Shown: positions 17,095 to 26,513, counted from the first letter of the stretch. The stretch is DNA of 50,827 nucleotides from Fusobacterium sp. SYSU M8D902 (GCF_040199715.1 NZ_JBEFNA010000017.1:1-50827), one strand, 5' to 3'. Program-made: numbers and translations. Notes: generated by a model from the letters alone, not told the origin.

Positions 17095-18402
17095 TTAATC
17101 TAATATCTCTTTTAAATAATCTAAACTATTAAAAAAATGTATATGAGGGTACCCAGCTTTGCATTTTTTCTCTTTAAAAATACAAGCCCACTCTTTTCCA
17201 TTAGGTTTCACTGCTCTATATTCTCTACTTTCATGTTCTATCTTAAATATCTTAGAGTAATGAAACTCATGCCCTTTTCCTAACTCTTTTTCATCTTCAT
17301 ACACATTGATGTATCCAAAACGAGATATATCTAATCTATCTTTCATCTCTATACTGCACTTAATTATATCACACATTGGAATATATTTCTCATTTAAAAG
17401 CTTTATTCCAGAAGTTAGATACATAAAGCCACCACACTCTCCATAGATTTTACCCTCTCTTCTATAAAAAGTTCTGATACTCTCTATCATACTCTTATTT
17501 TCAGATAGTTCTTGTGCATAATTTTCAGGATAACCTCCACCAAAATATAGTATATCTACATCTGGTATCTCTTTATCAGTTATCGGAGAAAAGGGAATCA
17601 ACTCAACTCCTAAATGCTCTAATAACTCTAAATTATCATTATAATAAAAACTAAATGCTCTATCTCTAGCAACTCCTATTTTAAGACCAGAATACCTATC
17701 CTTCATCTCTTCAAATGGATTGATAACATCTTCAGGTTCTCCAATTTCAGCTATCTCTAAAAGTTTTTCTACATCTATTGTCTTCTCTAAAACTTTTTTT
17801 AATTTTTGGCTCTTATCTTTTAGATCATCTATCTCTTCTGCTTGAAGTAATCCTAAATGTCTACTAGAAACAGAGAGTGTTTCATCTTTAGGTAGGTAAC
17901 CTATACAATTTATTCCAGTATATTTTTCAATAGCTTCTTTATAATGCTTAAACATAGCTTCACTTACTTTATTTAAAATTACACCAGCTATATTTACTCT
18001 ACTATCAAGCATCTTATATCCCAAAACCTGAGCAGCAATACTTGTACTCTTACCACCACCATCTACTACTAATATAACAGGTAGCCCTAAGACTCTTGAG
18101 ATGTGTGCTGAACTATTATTATCAAGAGAGTGATCCACTCCATCATAGAGTCCCATTACCCCCTCAACTATTGAGATATTTTTATGATGTTTATAAAAAG
18201 AGTATTTTACTCCTTTCTCTCCCATCATAAATAGATCTAAATTATAGCTTTTATTTCCTGTCACAAATTGATGAAATCCTGGATCTATATAATCAGGTCC
18301 CACTTTAAATGGAGACACATTTTCAAATAGTGACATAAGTCCCATTGAAACAGTAGTTTTCCCTATACCACTACTAACTCCAGCTATCATAAATCCTTTC
18401 AT
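17095..18402 (-). CDS. cbiA: Cobyrinate a,c-diamide synthase
   Basis: Glutamine- and ATP-dependent amidation of the a and c side chains. The N-terminal dethiobiotin-synthetase-like domain has the P-loop IAGVSSGIGKTTVSMGL and VEGVMGLYDGVD. The C-terminal class I glutamine amidotransferase domain (from about residue 240) carries the nucleophile in YGECGGFMYL and a late histidine in AGYPHIHFF. Length of 435 aa is standard. It overlaps the end of cobD by 4 bases. Confidence 0.95.
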   Translation of the reverse strand: MKGFMIAGVSSGIGKTTVSMGLMSLFENVSPFKVGPDYIDPGFHQFVTGNKSYNLDLFMMGEKGVKYSFYKHHKNISIVEGVMGLYDGVDHSLDNNSSAHISRVLGLPVILVVDGGGKSTSIAAQVLGYKMLDSRVNIAGVILNKVSEAMFKHYKEAIEKYTGINCIGYLPKDETLSVSSRHLGLLQAEEIDDLKDKSQKLKKVLEKTIDVEKLLEIAEIGEPEDVINPFEEMKDRYSGLKIGVARDRAFSFYYNDNLELLEHLGVELIPFSPITDKEIPDVDILYFGGGYPENYAQELSENKSMIESIRTFYRREGKIYGECGGFMYLTSGIKLLNEKYIPMCDIIKCSIEMKDRLDISRFGYINVYEDEKELGKGHEFHYSKIFKIEHESREYRAVKPNGKEWACIFKEKKCKAGYPHIHFFNSLDYLKEILD

Positions 18403-19457
18403 CTTACCACCTCACTCAAAGCTTCCAAAACTATTTTATTGTTCTCTCTATCTTTTATAGCTAATCTAATAAAGTGTTTATCTAAACCTATAAAGTTTGA
18501 TGCATCTCTTACTAATATTCCCCTCTGTATCATCTTCTCTCTCACTTCAACAGAAGTCTTGTCTATTAGCTTTATAAGAATAAAGTTGCTATTGGTTTTG
18601 TAGGATTTTATCCCTTTAATTTTTAAAGTTTCATTATAAAACCACTCTTTCTCCTCTTCTATCCAATTCTCACTTTTTTCTATATACTCTCTATCCCAAA
18701 GCATAGTTTTTCCAGCCAAATCGGCAAAACTATTTATACTCCAAGGCTCCTTATACTTTTGGCTTTTCTCCAATATCTCACTATCATAAGTTATTCCATA
18801 ACCAAGTCTTACTCCTGGAACAGCAAAAAATTTAGTGAGAGCTCTCATTACAAAAATATTACTATCTTTTAAATTAACAGCTGTAAAATTCTCCCACTCT
18901 CTTATAAACTCGATAAATGCCTCATCTATAAAGAGTTTTATTCCCCTCTTTTTCAATTGATCATTTATCTTTTTTATCTCTTCAAGTTTAAGAAAATTTC
19001 CTGTTGGATTATTTGGATTACAAATTATAACTAAATCACATTGAGGTATAGACTCTACGAACTTATCAATATCTAATTTAAAATCTCTTTTCTCATCTAA
19101 AATATGATAAATTATTTCACAATCTATACTTTCTAATGCTCTTCTATACTCAGCAAAACTAGGTGCAATCAAAAAAGTTTTTTTAGGTTTTAAGCTCTTC
19201 ATATAAAGAAACAGTATCTCTGTAGCTCCATTTCCCACCACAATATTTTTCAGATCTACACCATTATATCTTCCTATATTTTCTCTTAACTCTATATAAT
19301 CAGGATCTGGATATTTTTCTAATAGTTCAAAATTCTCTATCACTTTTTTCTTAAACTCTTCTGGAACACCTAAAGGGTTTATATTCGAGCTATAATCAAG
19401 AAGTTCTCCTTTTCCCTCTCTCTTCAATCTATATATATTTCCACCATGTAAGTCCAT
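18399..19457 (-). CDS. cobD: L-threonine-O-3-phosphate decarboxylase (PLP)
   Basis: Supplies (R)-1-amino-2-propanol phosphate for the lower-loop linker. It is a HisC-like fold-type I PLP enzyme: DLHGGNIYRL at the N-terminus and DYSSNINPLGVPEE are the CobD signature that separates it from true HisC. ICNPNNPTGNFL, FIDEAFIEF and the PLP lysine in MRALTKFFAVPGVRLGY follow. It has 352 residues and no zinc-ribbon extension. It lies between cbiB and cbiA, which supports CobD over histidinol-phosphate aminotransferase. Confidence 0.92.
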   Translation of the reverse strand: MDLHGGNIYRLKREGKGELLDYSSNINPLGVPEEFKKKVIENFELLEKYPDPDYIELRENIGRYNGVDLKNIVVGNGATEILFLYMKSLKPKKTFLIAPSFAEYRRALESIDCEIIYHILDEKRDFKLDIDKFVESIPQCDLVIICNPNNPTGNFLKLEEIKKINDQLKKRGIKLFIDEAFIEFIREWENFTAVNLKDSNIFVMRALTKFFAVPGVRLGYGITYDSEILEKSQKYKEPWSINSFADLAGKTMLWDREYIEKSENWIEEEKEWFYNETLKIKGIKSYKTNSNFILIKLIDKTSVEVREKMIQRGILVRDASNFIGLDKHFIRLAIKDRENNKIVLEALSEVVR

Positions 19458-19493
19458 CTATCTTCCTCTTTTTTATCTTTATTCACTTAATTT

Positions 19494-20453
19494 TTAAATA
19501 AAAGCTTTAATTAACTGAGACACAATCATAAAAGTTGCTAATCCTATCCAAGAAGAAACATACAACAATCTTATTCCTCTTTTTACATCAGGAATTCCAA
19601 AATGTTTTAACTTATCTCCTATAGTTGGCTTATCATAAACTTTTCCAAAATAACTTGTCTTCCCTCCAAATTGAACTCCCAAAGCACCAGCAAAAGCTGC
19701 TTCTGAATTTCCAGAGTTTGGGCTAGAGTGATTCAATCTATCTCTAAAAAATACTTTCCAAGCTCTTTTATAATCCATTCTTAAAATAAAAGCTCCAATA
19801 GGAATTATAAATCCTCCAGCTATTCTTGCAGGAATAAAATTTGCTACATCATCTATCTTTGCAGAGATCATTCCAAAATCCATATATTTTTCATTTTTAT
19901 ATCCTACCATAGAGTCCAAAGTATTAATAGCTTTATATCCCATAGCAAAAGGCAATGCCAATGAAACTCCTTCAACTGAAAAAAAACTTCCTAAAAATGC
20001 AAAAAACATTGGGGCTATAACTCCATCTACTGTATTCTCACTTATAGTCTCCAATACACTTCTAGTGATCTGTGTTACATCCATATTTCCTGTATCTCTA
20101 CTCACTAAATAAGATAACTCTTTTTTAGCTTTTTCCATATCCCCCTCTACTAAGATTTTGCAAACTCTAAAACCTTCATCTGCCAAACTCTTAGTAGCTA
20201 AAGTTGTGTATAGAAAAAATATTTCTAAATAAATTGAAAGTTTTGCTATATAGTAAGATACTAAAAAAGTAATTCCAATGGTTAATATAGCAAGAATTCC
20301 ACCTGTCAATTTTTTACAACTAAATCTATAAAGTAATTTTTCTAAACTCTCTATCAATTTCCCTATAAATCTAACAGGGTGTGGAAACCAGTGAGGATCT
20401 CCTAAAATAAGATCCATTACATATGCTATACTATATCTAATTATAAAATTCAT
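19494..20453 (-). CDS. cbiB: Adenosylcobinamide-phosphate synthase
   Basis: Integral membrane protein that joins the aminopropanol linker to cobyric acid. The N-terminus YVMDLILGDPHWFPHPVRFIGK is highly characteristic of CbiB/CobD. Further conserved stretches are DGVIAPMFFAFLGS, YKAINTLDSMVGYKNEKY and DDVANFIPARI, then HSSPNSGNSEAAFAGALGV. About six hydrophobic spans are visible. Its start is 2 bases past the cbiP stop. Its membrane location would place the last corrin steps at the inner membrane. Confidence 0.95.
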   Translation of the reverse strand: MNFIIRYSIAYVMDLILGDPHWFPHPVRFIGKLIESLEKLLYRFSCKKLTGGILAILTIGITFLVSYYIAKLSIYLEIFFLYTTLATKSLADEGFRVCKILVEGDMEKAKKELSYLVSRDTGNMDVTQITRSVLETISENTVDGVIAPMFFAFLGSFFSVEGVSLALPFAMGYKAINTLDSMVGYKNEKYMDFGMISAKIDDVANFIPARIAGGFIIPIGAFILRMDYKRAWKVFFRDRLNHSSPNSGNSEAAFAGALGVQFGGKTSYFGKVYDKPTIGDKLKHFGIPDVKRGIRLLYVSSWIGLATFMIVSQLIKAFI

Positions 20454-20455
20454 CT

Positions 20456-21937
20456 TTACTCACCTAATATCTCATAAATTTTTTCCATATCAATATTTTC
20501 TCTAAATACTTTTTCTAACTTATCTAACTCTTTCTCTCTATACTCAGCAAAGGTAACACCTTCTAATTGAGTTTCGATTCCCTTTTTCTGTCTAACTTTA
20601 TTCAAGATTGTTCTAGTTACTTTTTCATTATCAAATATTCCATGAAGATAGGTAGCAAAAATTGTATCTCCTTTCTCTATAGCTACAACTCTTTCATCTG
20701 AAGTAATCTTTCTCTCTTTTCCAATAGTCACTCCCTGATGTATCTCATAACCATTAATAGATTCTCCATTCAATCCAGCTAATAGTCCTGAACAATTTTC
20801 TAATTTACCTTCATATTGTAGAGTGTTCTTCTCTTTTTCCATTATAGTCTCAAGCTCTAGTAAACCTAATCCTGGAATCTCTTTTATTTCACTCTCTATT
20901 CCATAAGGATCTTTTATCTTCTCCCCCATCATCTGAAAACCACCACAAATTCCAATGATACTCTTTCCAGCTTTTGAGGCTTTGATAATCTCAGTGGCAA
21001 CTCCACTATCTTTTATCTCCTTTAAATCATCAATTGTATTTTTTGTACCTGGAATAATTATTATATCTTCATCTCCCATTTCATCAGGTGAGGTAACATA
21101 TTTTATATTTACATCTTCAACTATTCTCAAAGCATCTATATCTGTAAAATTAGATATATGTCTAAGTTTGATTACAGAGATATTGATCCCTTTTTTCTTT
21201 TGCATCTTTTTAAATCTCTCTGTGACACTATCCTCATCTTCAATATCAATATTACTATATGGCATAACTCCTATTACTGGAACTCCTGTCAACTCTTCTA
21301 TCTCTTTTAATCCAGGCTTGAGTATATTTATATCTCCTCTAAACTTATTTATAATTACACCTTTTACTCTAGCTCTCTCTTCTGCTGTCATCAACATTAT
21401 TGTTCCATAGATAGAAGCAAACACTCCCCCTCTATCTATATCGGCTACTAATATAACTGGAGAATCAGCCATCTCAGCCATTTTCATATTTGCTATATCC
21501 TCGCCCTTTATATTTATTTCAACAGGACTTCCTGCTCCTTCAATTACACTTATATCAAAATTCTCTTTTATATAATTATATGATCTCATAATTTCAGGTT
21601 TTAAAGATGTTTTAAATTTTCCATACTCTATTCCACTCATATTTCCAATTGATTTTCCATTGACTATAACCTGTATTTTTCTATTAGTTGTTGGTTTTAA
21701 AAGTATAGGATTCATATACGCTTCTGGATCAATACCACAAGCTGCTGCTTGAACCACTTGAGCCCTACCCATTTCCAATCCAGATTTAGTTACAAATGAA
21801 TTTAATGCCATATTTTGTGATTTAAATGGAGAAACTCTATATCCATCTTTTGTTAATGCTCTACACAAACCAGCAACTGTAATACTTTTTCCAGCTCCTG
21901 ATGATGTACCGACTACCATAATATTTCTATGTTTCAT
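20456..21937 (-). CDS. cbiP: Cobyric acid synthase
   Basis: Glutamine-dependent amidation of side chains b, d, e and g. The N-terminal domain has the P-loop VGTSSGAGKSITVAGLCR and FKSQNMALNSFVT. The amidotransferase domain has the nucleophile in IIGICGGFQMMGEKI and the late HGIFDN histidine. Length of 493 aa is typical. It is the first gene after the riboswitch; GGGGGAG lies 6 bases before the ATG, and the U-tract of the leader terminator ends just upstream of that site. Confidence 0.96.
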   Translation of the reverse strand: MKHRNIMVVGTSSGAGKSITVAGLCRALTKDGYRVSPFKSQNMALNSFVTKSGLEMGRAQVVQAAACGIDPEAYMNPILLKPTTNRKIQVIVNGKSIGNMSGIEYGKFKTSLKPEIMRSYNYIKENFDISVIEGAGSPVEINIKGEDIANMKMAEMADSPVILVADIDRGGVFASIYGTIMLMTAEERARVKGVIINKFRGDINILKPGLKEIEELTGVPVIGVMPYSNIDIEDEDSVTERFKKMQKKKGINISVIKLRHISNFTDIDALRIVEDVNIKYVTSPDEMGDEDIIIIPGTKNTIDDLKEIKDSGVATEIIKASKAGKSIIGICGGFQMMGEKIKDPYGIESEIKEIPGLGLLELETIMEKEKNTLQYEGKLENCSGLLAGLNGESINGYEIHQGVTIGKERKITSDERVVAIEKGDTIFATYLHGIFDNEKVTRTILNKVRQKKGIETQLEGVTFAEYREKELDKLEKVFRENIDMEKIYEILGE

Positions 21938-21956
21938 CTTCTTCTCCCCCGAAAAT

Positions 21957-22034
21957 AAAAAAACACAATAAAAAGAGTGTAACTTAAAAATTAGCTATAT
22001 TTATAACTATTAATATTTCAACTCTTTTATTGTG
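21957..22034 (-). terminator. Riboswitch-controlled leader terminator
   Basis: Arms 22021-22034 and 21964-21978 pair over 14 bp with one bulge (loop of 42 bases), followed by seven T on the minus strand (21963-21957). Its position between the B12 aptamer and cbiP suits a transcription-attenuation expression platform. Confidence 0.8.
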
Positions 22035-22088
22035 CCTATTCTCTCATCTTTATTTTTCTCCTCCCGTCCACGCAGGATAGTTAAATAA

Positions 22089-22222
22089 TTTTAAATAAGA
22101 TATCCTGACTTAGATTCACCCTACTAACACTCCTTCCCAATTTCTTAGTGGACTATGTGTTCTCGTCATCATTACAGTGGCGGGACCGTGTAAGATTTTC
22201 ACTTAACTTCTCTTATTTAAAA
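22089..22222 (-). promoter_or_regulatory. Cobalamin riboswitch (aptamer)
   Basis: On the minus strand the closing helix P1 pairs 22211-22222 with 22089-22100 (12 perfect bp). Inside lie the conserved GTGAAAATC, GGTCCCGCCACTGT and the B12 box AAGTCAGGATA in the canonical order. Downstream, GTGGACGGG (22063-22071) sits in a small hairpin and can pair with CCCGCCAC of the aptamer, as expected for the L5-L13 kissing contact. Ligand binding should lower expression of cbiP and all genes behind it, including the ABC importer. Confidence 0.95.
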
Positions 22223-22250
22223 CCTTTACTTGTCGTGACTTTTCCTACAT

Positions 22251-22280
22251 ATTATACTATATCTCAAACATTTTAGTCAA
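22251..22280 (-). promoter_or_regulatory. Promoter of the cobalamin unit
   Basis: Minus strand TTGACT (22275-22280), 18-base spacer, TATAAT (22251-22256). The predicted start near 22244 is about 20 bases before the P1 helix. Between here and the uvrD-like stop codon (22281-22343) I see only A/T-rich sequence and no clear terminator. Confidence 0.78.
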
Positions 22281-22343
22281 GAAAAGAGAAATATTTAGAA
22301 TATATATAATTAATATTTTTATAAAATTCTTATATTTATTTTC

Positions 22344-23870
22344 TTAATAATTGAGAAATCTTGACCTTTTATCAAAATAACCTAACTTTTCATAATAATA
22401 TCTAGGATAACTTAGATATAAATATTTTTTAGCTCTACTGCAAGCCACATAATACAATCTTTTCTCCTCTTCTAAATTTTCACTATCTATTCCATTTGGA
22501 AATACCCCTTCCAAAAGAGTGGGTATAAAAACTACTTCCCATTCCAAACCTTTAGCTGAGTGCACTGTATACAGTGCAACTCCATTACTCTCTTCCTCTT
22601 TTTTGTGGTATTCTATTCCATATTCCTTCAAAAGTTTTTCCAAAGCTTTTATAATATATCTATTTCTATATAGTATTGCAATCTCCTCTAAAGGGATTTT
22701 ATCTTTTAGTTGTAAAATTTTTTTACAGATATAATCTCCCTCCCCTTCAATATTTTTAAACGAATTTTTATGAACTTTTTCACAATGTACATCTGTTCCT
22801 ATTATTGTTTTATTATACTTTAAATTAAATTTATTAGCAATTCTATTGGTATACTCTATGATCTCATCACTACTTCTATAATTCATTTTCAATTTTATTA
22901 ATTTTGAGTTTGGAAAATCATCTCCAAATTTTAAAATATTAGTAAAATTTGCTCCCCTAAATCCATATATACTCTGATAGTCATCTCCAACTACCATAAG
23001 ATTTCCTGTATCTCCTATTAACTCTTTTAATAATTCCATCTGCGAAATATTACTATCTTGATATTCATCTACAATGAGATAATCAATTTTATTTTTTATA
23101 TAATCCCTAAACTCTCTATTATCTTTAAAATTTTGTAATACAACATCTATCATATCATCAAATTCATATATATTATTTGTTTTTTTGTATTTTTTATATT
23201 CGGACTTTAACTTATAGATATCATCTTTCATCTGTTCTTTTTCAAAAACTTCCTCTACCTTTAGTTTTCTATTTTGAACCTTACTTAATCCTTCACTCAA
23301 TTCATCAACTGTGTAAAAATTATCTTTATATTTTCTATTCAAATCCATTTTTTTAATTAAATATTCAAATATCTTTTTTCTTCTCTCTTCATCTATTATC
23401 TCAAAATCTATAAGTTTAAATATATTTTCATATTTTCTAATCAACCTAGCACAAAAAGAGTGAAATGTTGTTATTGTAACTTTTACTTCATCTCTTTTTA
23501 AAATCTCTTTCAATCTGCTCTTCATCTCTTCACTTGCTTTTCTTGTGAAGGTAATCATCAGTATCTTTTCCTCTTTTATCCCATTTTCTATCAACCAAGC
23601 AGTTCTGTAAACTATTGTTCTTGTTTTTCCAGAACCAGCACCTGCTATTACTAGATACTGTCCCTCTGTTGATAATAATGCTTTTTTCTGTTCCTCATTC
23701 AAAAGTAAGTTATAATTTAAACTATAATTATTAGATAAAAGAGAGGTATTAACACTCTCTACCTCTCTACTCTCTAATTTTCTAATACTTCTTTTTAAAA
23801 ATATATCATTTTCATTTTTTAATGCTAGTGTCGCTTTGGATTTACTTCTTCTATCAATTACATCAACCAT
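22344..23870 (-). CDS. Short UvrD/PcrA-family ATP-dependent DNA helicase
   Basis: Superfamily 1A 3'-5' helicase. Motifs in order: Q-motif LLLNEEQKKAL, Walker A GAGSGKT (77-83), Ia TFTRKASEEM, II VDEYQDSN, III VVGDDYQSIYGFRGAN, IV MNYRSSDEII, V TVHSAKGLEWEVVFIP, VI YYVACSRAKKYLYLSY. At 508 aa it is well below the ~720 aa of PcrA/UvrD; most of the loss is in the 2B region between motifs IV and V and at the C-terminus. The first 55 residues precede the helicase core and are unlike the family. Role in repair or replication is inferred. It is the last of three closely spaced genes. Confidence 0.88.
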   Translation of the reverse strand: MVDVIDRRSKSKATLALKNENDIFLKRSIRKLESREVESVNTSLLSNNYSLNYNLLLNEEQKKALLSTEGQYLVIAGAGSGKTRTIVYRTAWLIENGIKEEKILMITFTRKASEEMKSRLKEILKRDEVKVTITTFHSFCARLIRKYENIFKLIDFEIIDEERRKKIFEYLIKKMDLNRKYKDNFYTVDELSEGLSKVQNRKLKVEEVFEKEQMKDDIYKLKSEYKKYKKTNNIYEFDDMIDVVLQNFKDNREFRDYIKNKIDYLIVDEYQDSNISQMELLKELIGDTGNLMVVGDDYQSIYGFRGANFTNILKFGDDFPNSKLIKLKMNYRSSDEIIEYTNRIANKFNLKYNKTIIGTDVHCEKVHKNSFKNIEGEGDYICKKILQLKDKIPLEEIAILYRNRYIIKALEKLLKEYGIEYHKKEEESNGVALYTVHSAKGLEWEVVFIPTLLEGVFPNGIDSENLEEEKRLYYVACSRAKKYLYLSYPRYYYEKLGYFDKRSRFLNY

Positions 23871-23879
23871 ATTCCTCTC

Positions 23880-24836
23880 CTATTTATTGGCCAATCTCTC
23901 CATTATCTCCACACATTTTCTCGAAGTTGAAAAACTGTTTAATTCTGACTCTACTCTCTTTTCAGCTATAAGTTTTATAAACTCCTCTACTTCATATCTC
24001 ATATCATTTTTATAAATTGGTAATTCAATGTCTTCCTCTCTTCCATCTCTATATTTTATCTTTATTCCTTTCACTTGGGAGATTTTTTCTATTACAATAG
24101 AACCCTCTTCTCCCAATATCTCAGAAGGAGTTTTTTCATCAGTTATTTTAGAATATGAGATATTTGCAACTTTGTCACAATATTTGAATAGTACTGTCCC
24201 ACACCCATCTGTTCCACTACTTAATAGATAATTATACCCAAAATACTCCTCTGGTTCTCCAAACATTGCTAAAGCAAAATGTAATGGATACACTCCTATA
24301 TCATAAAGTGATCCTCCACCTAGACTTTTATCAAAGATATTAGTAATTTTTCCTTCTTTTAATATGTCGTATCTAGAAGAGTACTGACAATATTTTATAA
24401 AAACCTGTCTGATAGCTCCTATTTTATATAAATTATCCTTTATAATTTGAAAGTTTGGATTAACTGTTGGACGCATTGCTTCCATAAAAGTTAATTTTTT
24501 TGATATTGCTATATTTACTAAAATATTAAACTCTTCCACTTTAGTTACTATAGGTTTTTCACAAATTACATGTTTACCTGACTCAAGTGCTAATTTTGCC
24601 TGTTGAAAATGAATTCCATTAGGTGACGCGATATATACAGCATCTATATTCATATCACTTAGCATCACATCTATATCTTGATAAACTTTTTTTATATTGA
24701 ATTTATTTGCAAAAATTTCCCCTCTATTTTTATCTCTTGATAGAAGAGCATAAACTTCACACCCTTTTGTTTCTTTCAACGCAGTAATAAATTTTTCACT
24801 TATACTACTTGTTCCTATTATTGCAAATTTTATCAT
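23880..24836 (-). CDS. Gfo/Idh/MocA family oxidoreductase
   Basis: NAD(P)-dependent oxidoreductase. The N-terminal Rossmann domain begins FAIIGTSSISEKFITAL, the middle motif AVYIASPNGIHFQQAK leads to the catalytic-lysine motif HVICEKPIVT, and YDIGVYPLHFALAMFGEP marks the C-terminal domain. Length of 318 aa fits. Members act on sugars, inositols or trans-dihydrodiols; the substrate cannot be assigned here. It lies 21 bases after the permease gene and 9 before the helicase gene. Confidence 0.9.
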   Translation of the reverse strand: MIKFAIIGTSSISEKFITALKETKGCEVYALLSRDKNRGEIFANKFNIKKVYQDIDVMLSDMNIDAVYIASPNGIHFQQAKLALESGKHVICEKPIVTKVEEFNILVNIAISKKLTFMEAMRPTVNPNFQIIKDNLYKIGAIRQVFIKYCQYSSRYDILKEGKITNIFDKSLGGGSLYDIGVYPLHFALAMFGEPEEYFGYNYLLSSGTDGCGTVLFKYCDKVANISYSKITDEKTPSEILGEEGSIVIEKISQVKGIKIKYRDGREEDIELPIYKNDMRYEVEEFIKLIAEKRVESELNSFSTSRKCVEIMERLANK

Positions 24837-24857
24837 CTTTTCCTCCTATATATCTCA

Positions 24858-26375
24858 TTATTCTTTTTCTTTGAAATACTCCCCTAATAAGAAAGTAATT
24901 AAAACAATAAATAAAACTACTGCTGAAAAAGCAGAACTTTCCATATATTTTTTATTAGCCACTAAAGAGTAATTTACCAATGAAGCTATTGGAATTATAT
25001 CTCCTAACTGCATAGTATATGCTATAGTAAATTCTCCAAAAATTATTGCAAAGATTTGGAGAAAAGAGGAGATAAATATGTTTTTTAAAATTGGAAACTC
25101 CACATATCTAAATCTTTGATAAAAATTTTTACAATCTATCTCACTACTTTCTAGAATTTCAGTAGGAAATTTTTTTACATATTGATACATAAATGAGTAC
25201 CCCACTGGAATAGCTCCAATTAAGTATCCTATTCCTAACAAAATAACTAGTGGAATATCAAATAATACATTCATATAATAGAGTGTTATTGCAAGAAAGG
25301 CACCAGAAATTCCCATATTTGAAAATATTATCATATCAGTTATTCTATTGTAGTTTTTTATAATTAGATATATGAAAAAAACAGATACAATACTTACAAC
25401 AGTTGAAATAGCTATGGAACTAAATATACTAGCTACAATACTATACTCTTGATTGAACTCTTTAGAAAAAAGATTAAAATATGCTTTTAGTGTAAACTTC
25501 CCAGTAAATTGATTAATAAAGGAGAAAAGGAAAGAAAATAGCACTACACCATATTGAAATAACATATAAATTATTGAATATATTTCAAATAATATATTTG
25601 TCTGTTTCAACTCTTGATCTCCCGTAATTTCATACTCCTTTACAAATATTCCAAAAGCATTGAGAATAAGTAGTATTAAAAATTGTACACCTCCTAATAC
25701 CATAGCTTTTGAAAAATCTGCTCCCCCCATGAGAGTATTTGCAATTTCAACCTCTATATTAGAATATTTTATTCCCCCTAGTGAAAGAATAATCCCTAAA
25801 CTTAAAAAACAATAAGTAAAAACCAAAATAAAGGCTCTAAATAATTGTGGTAATATAAGTGGCAACTGTCCTTTAAAAAATATAGTTACTCCACCAGCTC
25901 CATCTATTTTCATTGCTTCACTTAACTCTTTAGGTATTTTTTTTAATCCTTCACTTATATATTTAACAAATATTGGTGAATTGTAAAATACATTAGCTAA
26001 TATTATTCCTTTTAAACTATATAAAATCCCCATATCTTTTAATATTGGTAAATTAAATATTATAGAAAATATTGTAACTATTGAAATTACAGGAAAGAAA
26101 AAAGGAATAAAAATCAATCCTTGTATAGCCTTTGAAAGACTATTATTGTGATAACTTACATAATAAGCTGGTATCAATCCTATAAGTAAGGATACTACAC
26201 TTGAAGAAAATCCCTGCTTAATTGAAAAAAACACTACTTCCTTAATATAGTTATCTTTTAAAATCTCTAAACTTGATATCTGAAAAAAATCAGTAGCAAA
26301 ATAATATATTGGAATAAACCATAAAATACCATAGAGAAAATTTATAAAAATTTTTCTTATATTTTTTACCTTCAA
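24858..26375 (-). CDS. Fused two-module ABC permease, orphan (FbpB/ThiP-like)
   Basis: Membrane protein of 505 aa with about twelve hydrophobic spans in two homologous halves. Each half has a docking loop: EAMKIDGAGGVTIFFKGQLP near residue 155 and ESSEIDCKNFYQRFRYVEFP near 420. This is the layout of ferric iron, thiamine and similar permeases that work without a second permease. No ATPase or binding protein gene is adjacent. Translation starts at TTG 26375, because an in-frame TGA lies upstream and no ATG is available; AAGGA is 10 bases ahead. The substrate is unknown. Confidence 0.82.
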   Translation of the reverse strand: MKVKNIRKIFINFLYGILWFIPIYYFATDFFQISSLEILKDNYIKEVVFFSIKQGFSSSVVSLLIGLIPAYYVSYHNNSLSKAIQGLIFIPFFFPVISIVTIFSIIFNLPILKDMGILYSLKGIILANVFYNSPIFVKYISEGLKKIPKELSEAMKIDGAGGVTIFFKGQLPLILPQLFRAFILVFTYCFLSLGIILSLGGIKYSNIEVEIANTLMGGADFSKAMVLGGVQFLILLILNAFGIFVKEYEITGDQELKQTNILFEIYSIIYMLFQYGVVLFSFLFSFINQFTGKFTLKAYFNLFSKEFNQEYSIVASIFSSIAISTVVSIVSVFFIYLIIKNYNRITDMIIFSNMGISGAFLAITLYYMNVLFDIPLVILLGIGYLIGAIPVGYSFMYQYVKKFPTEILESSEIDCKNFYQRFRYVEFPILKNIFISSFLQIFAIIFGEFTIAYTMQLGDIIPIASLVNYSLVANKKYMESSAFSAVVLFIVLITFLLGEYFKEKE

Positions 26376-26421
26376 ATACTTCTCGTCCTTTCATTTTATT
26401 TAAAATTCTCTTTATCTTAAT

Positions 26422-26430
26422 ATTATATCA
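26422..26430 (-). promoter_or_regulatory. Extended -10 promoter element of the orphan permease gene
   Basis: Minus strand TGATATAAT, a TGnTATAAT element, lies about 47 bases upstream of the TTG start. No good -35 hexamer accompanies it, which is usual for extended -10 promoters. Confidence 0.5.
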
Positions 26431-26513
26431 GATTTTTATTTTCTATTCTGCTTTTTTTTTTTTAGAATTTGTGATATTATTTAATATAAAATTAAATTTA
26501 AAAGGGTGAATTT

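Noticed and set aside
26290-26394. 34-codon ATG frame overlapping the start of the orphan permease gene (minus strand)
   Set aside because: It is in a different frame from the permease, has no clear ribosome site, and the permease frame has clear membrane-protein character.
26455-26500. Possible plus-strand promoter for holA in the long T run
   Set aside because: Several TATTAT or TATAAA words are present but none has a -35 box at a sensible distance, so no site could be chosen.
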